Shown here in pieces: positions 10,600-23,132 of a stretch of 64,000 nucleotides of DNA. This stretch comes from Mesocentrotus franciscanus. Its lineage: Eukaryota; Echinodermata; Echinoidea; Camarodonta; Strongylocentrotidae. The notes beneath the pieces are model-generated. The model searched no databases and had not been told where the DNA came from. It was given only the letters and a program-made list of their open reading frames with translations. Every line of letters starts with the position of its first letter. The stretch's first letter is position 1. The stretch spans positions 18,286,339 through 18,350,338 of the forward strand of contig CP137684.1 in assembly GCA_037976565.1 (NCBI GenBank), given 5' to 3'. Position numbers and translations under genes: made by a program.

Positions 10600-11985
10600 T
10601 TCCATGTACTTCAATTTGAATGGCTACTCTAATATCTACGGGGGTGCTATTGATCCTAAATCTCGTCACTTTTAATTAGAAAGATGAAATCGTCGATGAT
10701 CATCCGAACCGGCGCATCAGTCAAAAATAGCTCCAATTTGTTGGTATAATTATGTTGCCAAAAAATTAGATCCTATGAATAGGAAGAAAAAACCCAATCC
10801 GGATGTTTTTTTAAACACAATATAATCATGATAGACTGAAAAGACCTTTAATAAGTAATACATAATTATACCAACTATAAATGCGAGTGAACGGAGTGAT
10901 CGAGTTTTTGGGAAAGTAAAGATAAAGTTGCTCTTAGCCGTTTTAAATTAGGGGTACATGTCATGGATAAACAAAAAACGGGTAAGAAGAAGAAAAAAAA
11001 TTATTAAAGAAAAGGAGAATTTGTAAAATTAAAAAGGGCAATTTTCAGAGTTCAAAATGGGGCGCTTCTCGCACCTGAAATAGGGTACCTACAAGAAATG
11101 ATGAAAGGCACTTATGAGAATGGAAAATGGGCCCCTATCAGATTTAATTTGGAAATTTATCCGAAGTGAAAAAGGGCATTTATGTAAAGGTGAATGAGCT
11201 CTTATGAAAAGGGAAAGAGGGGGAACTTATCAGAATGGAAAAGGAAACTTATTATAAATGAGAAGCATCACTTTTCAAAGTAAAAAGGGCAATTATCAGA
11301 GATGAAAATGGGGCACTTCTCGCACCTGAAAAGGGACATTGATGATTGAATGGAAAAGGGCACTTATTATAAAAGAAAAGGGATGTGTGTTATAAATAAA
11401 AGGGGCCCTTTTCTTAGGAGGAAAGGGGTATTTGTGAAAAAGGAAATCGGGCTTTAAAAAAAATAGGGAAGAGGGCAATTGTCAAAGTAAACCAGGCACT
11501 TGTCAGATTAAAAAAAATGGGCATTTATATGTGGTAAAAGGGGCACTAACCAGAAATTAAAAGGGGCTCTTCTGGTAATGGAAAATGGACACTTATTGCA
11601 AGGCAACGGGGGCACTTGTCGAAGTAAAAGGGCACCTATCACACTTTAATAGGGGCATGTATGAGAGGTAAAAATGGGGCCTTTATGAGAAGGGAAAGGA
11701 CTAGTATTTAAAAATGAAATTGGGGTTCATATCTATTTAGAAGCAAATGGGCAGTTATCAGCAGGGCAAGGGGCAATTCTCACAAAGAAAAAGGGGGACT
11801 TGTTGAAGGTAATGGGCACCTCTCAGATTTCAATAGCGACAATTATCGGAGTTAAGTGGGGATTTACCAAAGCTGGTTAGGGCACTGATAAGAATGTTGA
11901 ACGGGCACCTATTATAAAGAAAAAGGGACATTTTCTTAATAAAAAGGGCAATATGGAAATGGGGCACTGTGCCCTCCGGGGTCGC
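10600..11985 (-). repeat. repeat element carrying a GGGGCACTTAT minisatellite
   Basis: From about 11,030 to 11,985 the sequence is a degenerate array of 25-40-bp units built on AAAAGGGGCACTTATCAGA. The flank at about 10,790-10,930 matches, in inverse orientation, the flank of a similar array at 47,280-47,480 (shared TATAATTATGT, TTTCAGTCT.TCATGATTA). The array is therefore carried by a dispersed element and is not a local expansion. No coding potential. Confidence 0.75.
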
Positions 11986-12062
11986 CTCCTCTTACTTTAT
12001 TAGTTTACATGTGAATACAAATTCTTAAATAAGTATTTCAAAGCATGTGGCATTCTCCCTAC

Positions 12063-12299
12063 CGATTTGTGCCTTCAGTTCCTGTAATACTCCGTCTTTG
12101 GTTAAGTCATCCAGACCACGGTTGTCGATCACTGAAATTTGGCCCTTGAGTAGTGCAATTACTCTAAAAAGTGTATGCGCTCCAGCTTTGTCGGGATTAC
12201 CAACGGGAAACCATTTTCCTTTTCGGATAGGTCCCGAAACAGCACACTTCAATGAGTTGATCAATGATGTTTTCCCACATCCGCTTCTGCCGTAGAGCC
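12063..12299 (-). CDS. P-loop NTPase/GTPase-like exon
   Basis: On the minus strand a strong acceptor (TTCATTCTTCTTTTAATTGCAG) precedes an open exon. It starts in phase 1 and reads a Walker A, GRSGCGKTSLINS (codons 12,268-12,291 for GRSGCGKT), then after about 45 residues IDNRGLD, a DxxG-type switch. This spacing suits a small G domain. The frame runs on to a TAA at 12,025, so this may be a terminal exon. A weaker donor (ATCG|GTAGGG) at 12,062 would end it in phase 1 and match the entry phase of the exon at 6,243-6,366. The family is unclear; interferon-inducible-type GTPases are one possibility. No NKxD box is seen here. Confidence 0.65.
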
Positions 12300-12837
12300 C
12301 TGCAATTAAAAGAAGAATGAAATAGGCCGTTAAAGACGCGCAGTAGTGGGCTTTAATGGGGAATTTGACACCATTCTGGTGTTTACCCCAAAACAGGTGT
12401 TGTCAGTTAACAAGAGCTGACTTTTTACAACAGACAGGTCTTGTGTAATGCTTTGTGCCCTAGCATACCACCTTATGGAATTCTAATCATGAACATCAAA
12501 TTTCGCTCAACCCCAAGATATAGGCAAGTAGGAATATTTTCTGGTGGGACCACGGGTTCAATGCTTCAGAGACATTTGCACACATAGACACATTACTTGG
12601 TAATTAAATCAAATCTAATGTCAGCAAATTATGATGTAATACACGTGAACACGTGGACATGTGGGTTTACGCAAATACTCCTTGAATGAACAACTATAAC
12701 AATAAGGTTGTTTTTACTCATGAATTGGTATAATTTAGTCTTGATTTATTCTTTATTTTGTCATACAGGAGTTCGGAACGTTTGGAGTTGACCTAGTCAT
12801 TCTGTTGCGCATTTTATGAGGTTCTTCCGTTTGCTCC
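12300..12837. other. non-coding, probable intron
   Basis: No gene or repeat is recognised. It lies directly upstream (minus strand) of the P-loop exon acceptor and is AT-rich, consistent with intron sequence. Confidence 0.4.
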
Positions 12838-12840
12838 TGA

Positions 12841-13430
12841 AGGTACTATGTCCCATTTGCAACCAACATAAAATTCTGTAGAACTTTGCAGAAATTATGA
12901 ATATGTCACGTATGTCCTATCTGTAAAATTTAACCGTTAGCGGTGTCCTAGTATTCAAATCATGCAAGGAAATCCGTTTACTTTCTAGACTCCGCTGTCA
13001 GACACTATTGAGTGACTAAATGACTTCTTTTTTGCTTTGGTAATAAAAGTTTTCCCGCCCAATTTAATCACAGTTGCATTCGAATTCATGAATAGGCGTT
13101 CACGTTCGAACGATTTTCGTCAAATCTCTGCCCTCATGGTTCATTTTCATTCTTTGAGCATTCAATTTCGTTTTATATCATTTTTTTTAAAATTTATTTC
13201 ATTCAATTTAGAGAGAAATCCATTCAATTTATTGACGCGAAGTTGTCATTCAATTTCGCGCCTGCTTGAAAGACGTGCAATTTATAGGCACACACCTTCG
13301 CACTTTGAACGTTCGAATCAAATAGACATAAACAAGTTCTGTAGTTCCATGTCATTCTTACCGCAATTTCTTTACGTCATATTTACTTGTTTTCACTGTT
13401 TATAATTATATAATTGTTTTTTTCAGTTTT
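12841..13430 (+). mobile_element. AGGTACTATGTCCC-family element, left end and interior
   Basis: The start AGGTACTATGTCCC and the next ~195 bp match the left half of the complete copy at 59,208-59,682. The sequence then continues with TTTCCCGCCCAATTT and AATTCATGAATAGGCG, which also occur, inverted, in the related copy around 41,040-41,310. A long minus-polarity of ATTCAATTTCG words fills the interior. The preceding four bases are CTGA rather than TTAA. The right terminus is not found. A 122-codon open frame (13,037-13,405) inside it has no recognisable protein. Confidence 0.6.
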
Positions 13431-13452
13431 AAAGTTTTAATGTTTATTTTAA

Positions 13453-13820
13453 CCCTAATAAGGCCGGGGGGATTATGCCCCCTCCGCGATTTTTCTGATT
13501 GTTCGGGAACGCATACAGATGGCGCCCCGCCGTTCGCTGACTTTTTTCTTTCGAGTCTTGCGCGTCTTTTAAAACATTTTTTTTTAATCGGTCGTACAGT
13601 TACAAAGTCACGTGACCTTTTGTCTTTGCATGTCAGCCCGAAAATCGCTCATTTTCGTGATTTGTGTACAAAACATATGGAAATGTCATTTTCCTAAAAT
13701 GAGATAAAACATTGGTTATTGGGTCTTGTTTAAAGTTTAGGTGTTTGTTTTTGGAGTCAAAATAGTTGAATTGTAGTTAGAAATGAAACAAAACAACAAA
13801 AAACAATGATAAACATAGGG
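13453..13820 (+). mobile_element. piggyBac-like MITE copy, 3' shortened
   Basis: TTAA then CCCTAATAAGG begins a segment that matches 16,705-17,080 closely: TCGAGTCTT, TACAAAGTCACGTGA, TTGCATGTCAGCCCGAAAATCGC and ATAGTTGAATTGTAGTTAGAAATGAAA in the same order. The right part of the longer copy is missing; the end may be ATAGGG at about 13,820. Confidence 0.6.
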
Positions 13821-13925
13821 TCATCAAACAATGAATTTCATTGTTTGATTCAATGATTACCATGGTTACCATGGTGAATGGTAATTTGGACAAAAAAACA
13901 TGGTTACCATGGTACTTTTTTATAA
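13821..13925. repeat. ACCATGGTTACCATGG palindromic repeats
   Basis: The palindrome ATGGTTACCATGGT and close variants occur several times in about 70 bp, preceded by an inverted AACAATGAATTTCATTGTT. No gene is present. Confidence 0.5.
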
Positions 13926-16700
13926 GGGCATATATTAATTATATCTATACCATAGATAAATACCAAGGTTTGATTGTTCTAAAACGACGGGATTAAATAC
14001 ATTCCTATTCATTGCATGATTTATTTAACATGAAATGGGTATACATTAGAATTGTTAACATCGTGATATCCAATAATCTTACATTTGCATAGTTTCATAT
14101 GATACAAACTAAGTAGTGGCCACCCCTACACACACAACAGCTCTCATATCTGTATGTCACATTGAACCTATAACTGTTGTTTATGTCCAGCTAACCTGAT
14201 GTTCTAGAGATTTCTTGTCTTAGAATAGTCACCATAATAATTAGTACAATTTTGTTAATTTTACACTAAGTATTATCATGAGAAGACATAAAACGTATTA
14301 GGTTCAACTTTGCAAATGAGCTGCATAATAAATAAGTGGCGGGAAAAAATATCTGAATTCGTCTAATTGCTACGCAATTTCTACCTTTAATCAAAAGGCG
14401 TAATACACCCTTTCCTGCATGTTAAATACACGACGTGTAAATCGATTTCCACACCATTGGTCGCGGATTGTGATCCATCCTGAATTCCAAAATGTGTTTG
14501 TACGAAGGATAACAGTTCCAAATGGTGTTATTGTCCTGTTTAGGTAGTTTGATCAATTTTTTGTCCTGCGCTTTAAATTGATGATTCAAACTTTGTAGAG
14601 TGATAGTTCATGCCATTAAATATTTTTAGAATCAACTTTTGAAACATGCGTACATTAAAAACATATTTTAAAAATTAATTAACCTAATCTATTTTAAAGA
14701 GCGCCCTCGCTTTTTTCATCGTATCGACATTCCTATTGATATTGTTCTTTACTTTTATGGCAGCTTTTTTTCTGGTCAATAAGCAACTTTAGCCAAGGTG
14801 TTTTTCAGCTAGATTTCTTTCGTTGTGCATTCAACCTTCTTTCAAATTGGTCTTAAATCTGAGTAGATTCAGCTCTTTTTCCCTAAACGAAAAATGTGCT
14901 TAAATAGCGCATTGTTCTTAATATGTTTGCCATGTTTTGTAAATGGAGGCTTCTTGTAGCTACTGCCCCCCTTTTAAATAGAAGACAGATTATCTACAAA
15001 CTTTAAACTGTGTAACAATTTAGGAAATTTATCAAGGAGTATTACAGAAAACGATTATAGATTATTGAAAATAAAATGGAACCGTGCCCATACGCATACA
15101 TTTTTCATAAAGCTCAGTAGAATGGCCCTAATAAAATATTTTGAATGTCTTAAATCATAGATGAAACTTATTTTTAACGGACGCATTGCAGGAAAATGTT
15201 TAAAAAATATTTGAAAAAGTATTGTGTATCAGTGTATATAATGTACATTGTATGAGTGTTGAGGGGCAGCATTGTAATGAAAAGCTTGAAAACATAATTT
15301 TGGCCCTGGAATATCGTTTTTTGTTTTTTTACGTCAGAGGGTTTTCATGACATGCAGTGAAACTTCTATCGTTACCACATCACAGGGTTATATTAATGCC
15401 CTTCTAGCTCCCAATTTGCGACATAGAGTAGAGAACACCGATGTGTTTTGAATAGCTATCATGTTTCTGTGGAGATCCGGAATATGAGTTTAACGCTCTC
15501 TAGCTCTGAGCAGATGTTTTACTCTCTCAGAATCTCACAGCACTTAGTCCAAATACTTTTACTTTACTTTAGCGGAGTCCTACCGGTTTCTGGTAATACG
15601 ATGGACCAGGACTTCCCTCTCCAAATCTCAACAACACATTTCACACCAAGTCTTTCTTAATCACACCAAGGAGTTAGGAGAGCTCTCGATCTTAACTCCT
15701 TGGTCACACAGCTGGCAGCCATTAGACTTCAAGTATGTGGCGTCTATACATTGACTTAATGGCACAAACGAAAAATTAAATGACATGAAATTGCAGAAGA
15801 ATCAATCTCATCACGTTTTCAAGTACCGGTAGTACAGTACTGATAAAATCGTTTATTAAAAACATAATTCTTCTCATTATTGTTAGAAGAAAAGCATTCT
15901 TGCTATAAAGTTGCTAATAATAACGTCGGAAATTTAGGGTAGCTGAGCAACAACAAATTCTAAAACACATAGATGTTTATACAGGCAAATAAAGTACCAC
16001 TTGAATTCAGAGATAGGATCCTTCACCACAGAAAAAAATAATCATAATATGACCTACAAATGTACTCGTTATTACACATCACATGATTGCTATTATAAAG
16101 ATGTAAATAAAAGTTGATACTGTGAAAGAGAAAAAGATGAATGCACATGCCTCTCAACAAAGACATACAAAAGCCATTAACTCGCACTCATCAGAGCGAA
16201 ACTGAAGAACATAGAGCCAAAATAACTTAACTACTTTAAGCCCCTTATTCCTGTCCAATCCAACAAGTCTGAAAATTTGAGACATAAAGGCATCATTATG
16301 TAATTGCTGAACAAGACTAACCCAATAACACATTCCTCTATCGATTGAATTGCTTGAGAGGAATACCTATAGGGGGAGGGGGTATCTGAAAGGATATGTG
16401 ACACCCCATCATGGAGTGAAAACAAAAGTATCGGAATTAATGCAACATGACCCCTCCTACATGTGCCCCCACTTGAGATTCCAGTTCTCTGTCTAAACAA
16501 TTAATTCACTTCATAAGAGCAGTGCCCCCCCCCTCCCATGACACCAGTGCCCTCTCAGTAACTCAACCCATGCTAAACTATTAGCACTACTGATTAATTA
16601 TCAAAAACTAAGATTATGACAAAATATCAGTTGAACAATCTAAATTAAACTTACACTGTACATGTACTATGCATTTTCTGAGAAGACTGTGCATGCATGT
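13926..16700. other. non-coding stretch
   Basis: I see no gene, conserved domain or clear mobile element. The longest open frames (70-89 codons) lack recognisable content. A short hairpin, ACCAAGGAGTT with inverted AACTCCTTGGT, lies near 15,665-15,705. This could be intron of the minus-strand candidate gene. Confidence 0.35.
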
Positions 16701-16704
16701 TTAA

Positions 16705-17443
16705 CCCAGTGTTAACCGGGGGTCAATTTGACCCCCCCCCCCTGTAGTAATTTAGCGACTACTCCGGAACCGCGGCTGATATTAAGTTTTCCTTTCATGA
16801 CTTTTTTCCTTCGAGTCTTACGCACCTTTTTTTTGTTGAAAATCGGACGTATAGTTACAAAGTCACGTGATCTTTTGTCTTTGCATGTCAGCCCGAAAAT
16901 CGCTTATTTTTGTGATTTGTGTACGAAACTTATGGAAATATCATTTTTCCTAAAAAGAGATAAAACATCGGTTATTTGGTCTTGTTTAAAGTTTAGGTGT
17001 TTGATTTGGGGTCAAAATAGTTGAATTGTAGTTAGAAATGAAATAAAACAACAAAAACAATAAAATACATAAGTTAAAAAAACAATAAAATACTTCAGAA
17101 ATTATCAAAACAACAGATAATAATTATAAGGAATAACCCGGCTCTTCAAAAATGTTTTTGTCGTATTATTATTCCAAATGGTCTAACGAATGCTTAAATA
17201 TGAAGAATATATGATTTATGGGTAAAAATGTGAATTTTATGACCTTATTTGCATAAATTACCATGAATATGCAAATGGGTGATTTCTTCAAAAAAATGAA
17301 ATTTCCATAGTATTCTATACACTTCACTTGACATGCATGCAAATTTTCGCGGCGATCGGCTGTGAAACGGCCGAGATCTTAGGGGGGTCAAATTGACCCC
17401 CCCCCGTAAAAACCTGGTCTGAAAAAGCCCGGTTAAAATAGGG
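16705..17443. mobile_element. 739-bp TTAA/CCC...GGG piggyBac-like MITE
   Basis: TTAA at 16,701-16,704 precedes CCCAGTGTTAACCGGG; the right end is CCCGGTTAAAATAGGG followed by TTTA, a one-base variant of TTAA. Palindromes of the type GGGGTCAATTTGACCCC sit just inside both termini. TTAA plus CCC/GGG ends is the piggyBac pattern (established), but no transposase is present, so it is non-autonomous. A shorter relative lies at 13,453. Confidence 0.7.
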
Positions 17444-18479
17444 TTTATAAACCCCCCCCCCCCCATAAAAGATAGAGAGATTATATAAAATTTGCACACC
17501 AGAGAATTCGAAAATTGTACCAGCAATTACCCTTAGCTTAATTACCTAATATATGGGTGTATTTTTGCTACCAAAGAATACATGCCAAAATAAAAGCAAT
17601 AAGATTTTATAGAATTTTGTACATTTGAATGTGGGCTATTCAACTAAAAATGACCATGAGCCAAATTCATGAAAATTGGCAATGACTACAAAAATATATA
17701 TTTCCTATAATGACAAATTTAGTACCAAACACAGGAAAAAAGGGGCAAAGTGTATAACAAAAAGAAAACAAGAAAAACCTCAACCAGTTTTTTTCTTTGA
17801 GTAGAATAATAATATTGAAGATTGTTTACGTATGACTTTTCATTGGGTGTAAAATGTGGCAAGAACTTTAGTACCCCCAAAATGCAAACTAAATAACCAA
17901 CTTACCCTATAGGTCTCACCAGAAGCACGTTGGATATAATGTTTTGCTAGTAAACGTGATAGCTGACACAGATTTGAATGACCCATTATTTTTTTTTTTT
18001 TAAGCGATATAATTTTATAGAGTTTTCTCTGTCATATTCGCTACGCTGTTTAGCTCCAACAAGAAAATCTATAGCAATCGTAAATAGTATAACTCTATAG
18101 TTAAACAATTATTTTCGGAGTATAAGCTTCTGTTGATACCTAAATAAGACTTATTACTTGTTAAACTCATACAGTTTTGAATTAAATCGACAATGGGTAA
18201 TGAAAGAAATGAAATCCCATCGCAAACACAAACAACAGCAGTCACAAAAAGTCAACACCACCCCCCCCCCTCGGAAAATACATGCTTATGATTGTGATTT
18301 TTAAATTCTGTCATAACCGATACATTGGTTAATTGGTGAGAAAAGCATTACATCATAAAGACAAGCTACACATAATAAATAAAAAGATTGCATTAAAAAG
18401 ATACTTCATTCTATTAAGATGAATTTTTTGTAATTAATCAAAATTGTAATAATAATCATAATACATGTAATTACTTTGC
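17444..18479. other. non-coding stretch
   Basis: AT-rich, with two poly-C runs (about 17,450 and 18,260). No gene seen. Confidence 0.35.
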
Positions 18480-19215
18480 TGATTTAGAGAGAAGGAGAGA
18501 AAGTACATAAGAGGAGAGGATGGAAGAATGAAGAATGGAAAAGAGAACAATGAACAGCATTAATGAGCGAAAATAAATAAATACAAACATGACAAAGAGA
18601 ATTAAAATCACAGTTGGTTGTTAAGGAGTCGTACGATATAGGGAATAATTAAAGTGCGGTGTCTTTCAGTTCTACAATAGGGTATAGTTATGTGTAGAGA
18701 GTTTCTGAGTTCACGGCAAGAGGTTTGGCGACAAGTTGGCAGTAGAACATAACGATCTCGTGTTGACTTAAATTAAACAGTTTGAGAGGAAAGGATTCAA
18801 GAAGGGCAAGCTGGCAAGAAGATAGACTCTGGAGAGGAAGGAGTGGTTTCATATTAAAGAATGTTCGTGTCCAAGGATAATACAGCAGACCCGTTTCTGC
18901 ACCTTCTCCAGACTGCAAGATAACTGTTGGGGAAATTGATGTTGACCAAACTGGAGAAGCGTATTCTAGCAAAGGTCGGATATATGTCGAGTAGATGTCT
19001 GCTAGATCTTCACATGGTACTCCGAGACGTCGTAAATGTACAGTCGCTTGCCGCCACGTGATATCATATCAAACACTTGGGAATTCCATTTGAGATCTGA
19101 CTGTAATATAACTCCCAGAATTGTCGTAGATGTGCAGTTTGGGATGGCCCTGTGGTCTAGGTGCAAGATTTGAAGGGCTGGTTGGATATACTTGAAAGAC
19201 ACACTTAATTACTTG
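18480..19215 (-). pseudogene. LINE (CR1/L2-like) reverse transcriptase tail
   Basis: Minus-strand frames give TTILGVILQSDLKWNSQV, then a frame change and YIRPLLEYASPVW, then a tail with RTERHRTLIIPY. This is the thumb and C-terminal region of a non-LTR retrotransposon polymerase. It is 5' truncated, as is usual for LINE copies, and has at least two frameshifts. The AT- and CT-rich segment from 18,680 down to 18,480 is probably its 3' UTR. Two other fragments of the same clade lie at 33,747 and 47,806. Confidence 0.8.
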
Positions 19216-19758
19216 GGTTCACTTTGAACTGTTCACGTGAGTAAAATTCCTTGTCCATTACTAGTACTTGCCATGTCTAGTATAGTGACACACGTCTAGT
19301 ATATAGTTACACAGAGTCCAGTTTCTCTCCAACTATTCAGTTAGATACTGTGCAATGCTGTGAATGCTCCTGATGGTAAAATGTACCTAAATCACTGACT
19401 GTTCTTGCACCATTTAATTCTCCTGCAAGATGTCTGAAATAACCAGGGTTATTTCAGAATGGCATGTCTTTTCAACTGGAGTTCACCATAGCATTTGTCT
19501 GAATGTGTTTGATTCTTTGGGATGTGCTGTTTTGTTTTTGGAAAACTGGGTGAATATTGCTCCACTCATAACTTTGGTTGAGCCATTTGATGCAATGTTG
19601 AAGTTGTTCCTTTGCTAGTAGCTCTGACAAATAAAAGAACAGAAGAGAAAAGAAAAAAATTCATTTGATTGTGAATAAAACTGAAGGAATAATGTAATAA
19701 CGGATGCTCAGCATGAGCAAAGCTGGAAAGGAGTTAAGGGACACCAATCGGACTACTC
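19216..19758. other. non-coding stretch
   Basis: No gene or repeat recognised; a single 62-codon frame at 19,430 has no known motif. Confidence 0.3.
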
Positions 19759-19761
19759 TTA

Positions 19762-20209
19762 GACCCCGTTCTCACTCACTTTGAAAGTGGTCTTAGTTAG
19801 ACCGCTCCAGAGGAACGGGTCTTGAGGAACGGTTTGCGAGGGTTCACACTCCGAGCAGTTTTTTATGGCTCAAACCGCTCCACGAGTCAAAGTGGTCTTG
19901 TTGCTATGGCAGCTCAGGTCAGCGGGTAAATTTGTTTACTAAGCGTATGTACCGTACTACATGTTTCGCACGGAACGTCACTAGCTCACTTCCGTTCAAA
20001 GTACGCTTCCGTTCACACTCGCACGTTAGAGCGCTCCAAACCGCTCTTAATAAGACCCGTTCCTCAAGACCACCTCCCGAGGTGGTCTTCTGGAGCGGTC
20101 CAGAAGTCCATTTCCTGGACCACTTTGACCGTTCTCACTCACCTAAGAACCGCTCCTGAGGAACGGGTCTTAGTTAGACCGCTCCAACGAAGTGAATGAG
20201 AACGGTGTC
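19762..20209. mobile_element. 448-bp TTA-flanked MITE
   Basis: TTA at 19,759-19,761 and 20,210-20,212 flank termini GACCCCGTTCTCACTCACTT and their imperfect inverse. The arms share GGTCTTAGTTAGACCGCTCC and AGGAACGGGTCTT, and both orientations recur in the interior. TTA target duplication is typical of PIF/Harbinger-type elements; that assignment is inference. The 75-codon open frame inside is not a gene. Confidence 0.8.
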
Positions 20210-20212
20210 TTA

Positions 20213-21050
20213 TTTTTCATTTCAACACTTCAACATACATTTCCTAACATGCTTGAGGCTACATTTCGTTTCCTTTGCAGGACTTTATCTGTTTCAAAGT
20301 ATTGAAGACTGCTGGCCTCAACTTATCTTCACATTAATGATTTTTTTTTTTAAATAGTGTATATAGGCTTAAACACTATTATTTTAATCTTGAATACATA
20401 CCCTTTTTACTTTATACAGAGTAATGTGGCACATTTAAACATTAATATGAATGTCATAAGTAGGTGTTTCTTATAAATGATCCAACAGATGCAATACTAA
20501 TTGGTACAGGAAACTTCATTATCTTGAAAACAGTCCTACATGAAGAAAACTGTATGTTCTCGTAAAACAATTTATGTTATGCCTCAACGCTAACGTTCAC
20601 TGTAAAAAGTATGTGAGTCTTTCAACACTCTATGCTAGTGGGAGGCGGGTCCACCAAAACATATATCTTGAGATCAAAGTTTCATTAGATTTACTTTCCA
20701 TTCCTGGATTTTAGAGTTCAACTTGTACAGATTTGGGTTTCAGAGATTAAAAAATAAAAAAAATACAAGTCAACGCAAAGCGTAGCATCCCCTCCCAGTG
20801 TACAAAGGGCCTATATACGTCAGAACAAGTTACCTCCATTCACTCAAATGTGAAGATGCAAGGAAATTTATAAAATTGACTTAATCTCTGGGAAAATCAC
20901 AAATGATGGGAACCACTGGATGCAGAATCGAATGTATAGGATCACCCACCCCCCCTCCCCCCCCCGCCCCTTAGGGCTTATACGACTGACAGGTCAACCG
21001 TGATCACTGCTGTCAGTGACAGTCCCACATTCCCATTGCTGCTTCAATGT
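20213..21050. other. non-coding stretch with a fragment of a dispersed repeat
   Basis: At about 20,768-20,850 the words CAAGTCAACGCAAAGCGTAG and GGCCTATATACGTCAGAACA match the start of the repeats at 48,890 and 63,810. The rest is without recognisable content. Confidence 0.5.
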
Positions 21051-21056
21051 ACTTAC

Positions 21057-21271
21057 CACAATATGTCATTTCTTCCATAGCAGGCAACTGGCTTGTGTCT
21101 ATGGGTTGAATAACACCTTCAATTGAGGCGAAGTGTCCCCAGTGCTATCGTCTGCACCAAAATCAGGCACAGTGTTGAATAGGGCTTGTGACAGAGGTGA
21201 ATGTGAGGCAAAAGAAGCTGTGAAGCTGGATGGATAACAAGGATCTTCTTCATCTTAAGTATGTTTGGTTT
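21057..21271 (-). pseudogene. exon cassette copy 1, frame-shifted
   Basis: 215 bp between the same acceptor and donor as the other copies. Relative to copy 2 it lacks five bases and carries in-frame stops in the frame copy 2 uses. It is the copy nearest to the downstream P-loop exon on the minus strand. Confidence 0.6.
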
Positions 21272-21557
21272 CTGTTCGTAATAGATGCAATATAAAAATA
21301 AAATTACACTAATGCGAAAACGGCATTTACTCGAATGTGAAGATGCTAGCTAATTCATAAAATTGGTTGGATTATCTCTGGAAATATAAAAAATGATGGG
21401 AAACACTGGATGCAGAATTAGGTGTATAGGATCACGCTACTTGTATGGCGTCAATGTATGACCCCCTCCTTATGGCTTATGCGACTGAGTGGTCAACCTT
21501 GATCACTGCTGTCAGTGACAGCCCCACTTCCCCATTGCGCTGCTTTAATGTACTTAC

Positions 21558-21777
21558 CACAATATGTCATTTCTTCCATAGCAGGCAACTGGCTTGTGTC
21601 TGAGGGTTGAATAACAGCTTCAATTGAGGCGAACTGGCCCCATGCAGTGCTATCAGCTGCACCAAAATCAGGCACTATGTTGAATAGGACTTGTGACAGA
21701 GGTGACTGTGAGGCAAAAGAAGATGTGAAGGTGGATGAATAATGAGGATCTTCTACATCTTCAAGTATGTTTGGTTT
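21558..21777 (-). CDS. exon cassette copy 2, intact reading frame
   Basis: 220 bp, acceptor CGAACAG|AAACC and donor TTGTG|GTAAGTAC. The frame starting at AAA is open throughout and includes SQVLFNIVPDFGAADS and TSQLPAMEEMTYC; it enters in phase 0 and leaves in phase 1. I do not recognise the protein. It is acidic and serine-rich, without membrane segments. Exit phase 1 matches the phase-1 entry of the P-loop exon at 12,299. Because phases at the two ends differ, copies cannot be spliced in series without changing frame; only one could be used per transcript. Confidence 0.55.
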
Positions 21778-22085
21778 CTGTTCGTAATGGATGCAATATT
21801 AAAATAAAATTACACTAATGCTAAAACGGCATTTACTCAAATGTGAAGATGCCAGCTAATTAAAAAAAACGACTTGAATAATCTCTGGAAAAATCACAAA
21901 TGATGGGAACCACTGGATGCAGAATTAGGTGTATAGGATCACGCTACTTGTACGGCGTCAAAGTATATGACCACCACCCCCCCCCCCCGCCCCTTAGGGC
22001 TTATACGACTGAGAGGTCAACCGTGATCACTGCTGTAACTAAGTGAGACAGCCCCACATTCCCATTGCTGCTTCAATGTACTTAC

Positions 22086-22316
22086 CACAATATGTCATTT
22101 CTTTCATAGCGGGTAATTAGCAGGCAACGTACTGGGATGTGTCTGAGGGTTTAATAACAGCTTCAATTGAGGCGAAGTGTCCCCAGTGCTGTCAGCTTCA
22201 CCGAAATCAGGCACGGTGTTTAATAGGACTTGTGACAGAGGTAACTGTGAGGCAAAAGAAGCTGTGAAACTGGATGGATAACGAGGATCTTCTTCATCTT
22301 CAAATGTGTTTGGTTT
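22086..22316 (-). pseudogene. exon cassette copy 3, with insertion and stop
   Basis: 231 bp. It reads KPNTFEDEEDPRYPSS at the start and is open for most of its length. A short insertion near the 3' end (ATTACCCGC region) brings a TGA before the donor. It shares that insertion with copy 4, so those two are sister duplicates. Confidence 0.6.
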
Positions 22317-22605
22317 CTGTTCGTAATAGATGCAATATGAAAATAAAATTACACTAATGCTAAAACGGCATTTAATCAAATATGAAGATGCTAGCTAATT
22401 CAAAAAAATGACTTGAATAATCTCTGGAAAAATCACAAATGATGGGAACCACTGGATGCAGAATTAGATGTATAGGATCAGGCTACTTGTATGGCGTCAA
22501 AGTATGACCCCCCCCCCTTATGGCTTATACGACTGAGAGGTCAACCTTTATTACTGCTGTCAGTGACAGCCCCACTTTCCCATTGCACTGCCTCAATGAA
22601 CTTAC

Positions 22606-22832
22606 CACAATATGTCATTTCTTTCATAGCGGGTAATTAGCAGGCAACGTACTGGCTTGTGTCTGAGGGTTGAATAACAGCTTCGTTTGATGCGAAGTGT
22701 CCCCAGTGCTGTCAGCTGCACCAACATTAGGCATGGTGATAGGACTTGTGACAGAGGTAATTGTGAGATAGAAGAAGCTGTGAAGGTGGATGGATAGCGA
22801 GGATCTACTACATTTTCAAGCATGTTTGGTTT
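22606..22832 (-). pseudogene. exon cassette copy 4, frame-shifted
   Basis: 227 bp between conserved splice signals, with the same ATTACCCGC insertion as copy 3 and a small deletion in the middle that shifts the frame. Start reads KPNMLENVVDPRYPS. Confidence 0.6.
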
Positions 22833-23132
22833 CTGTTCGTAATAGATGCAATATGAAAATAAAATTAGAATATTGCTAAAACGGCATTCACTCCAATGTG
22901 AACATGGAAGCGAATTTATAAAATTGAATTAAATAATCTTTGGAAAAACACAAATGATGGGAACCACTGGATGTGGAATTGGGTGTAAAGGATCACGCTA
23001 CTTGTATGGCGTCAAAGTATGACCCCCCCCCCTTATGGCTTATATTCATGGCTGAGAGGTCAACCTTGATCACTGCTGTCAGTGAGACAGCCCCACATTC
23101 CTATTGCTGCTTCAATGTACTAATTAACTTAC

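Noticed and set aside
12540..12580. GGGTTCAATGC resembling a tRNA T-arm
   Set aside because: No cloverleaf can be drawn around it and there is no matching A box.
13037..13405. 122-codon plus-strand ORF
   Set aside because: It lies in the interior of the AGGTACTATGTCCC-family element, in ATTCAATTTCG repeats; the related copy at 41 kb does not keep the frame.
19932..20159. 75-codon ORF
   Set aside because: Entirely within the TTA-flanked MITE and its inverted repeats.
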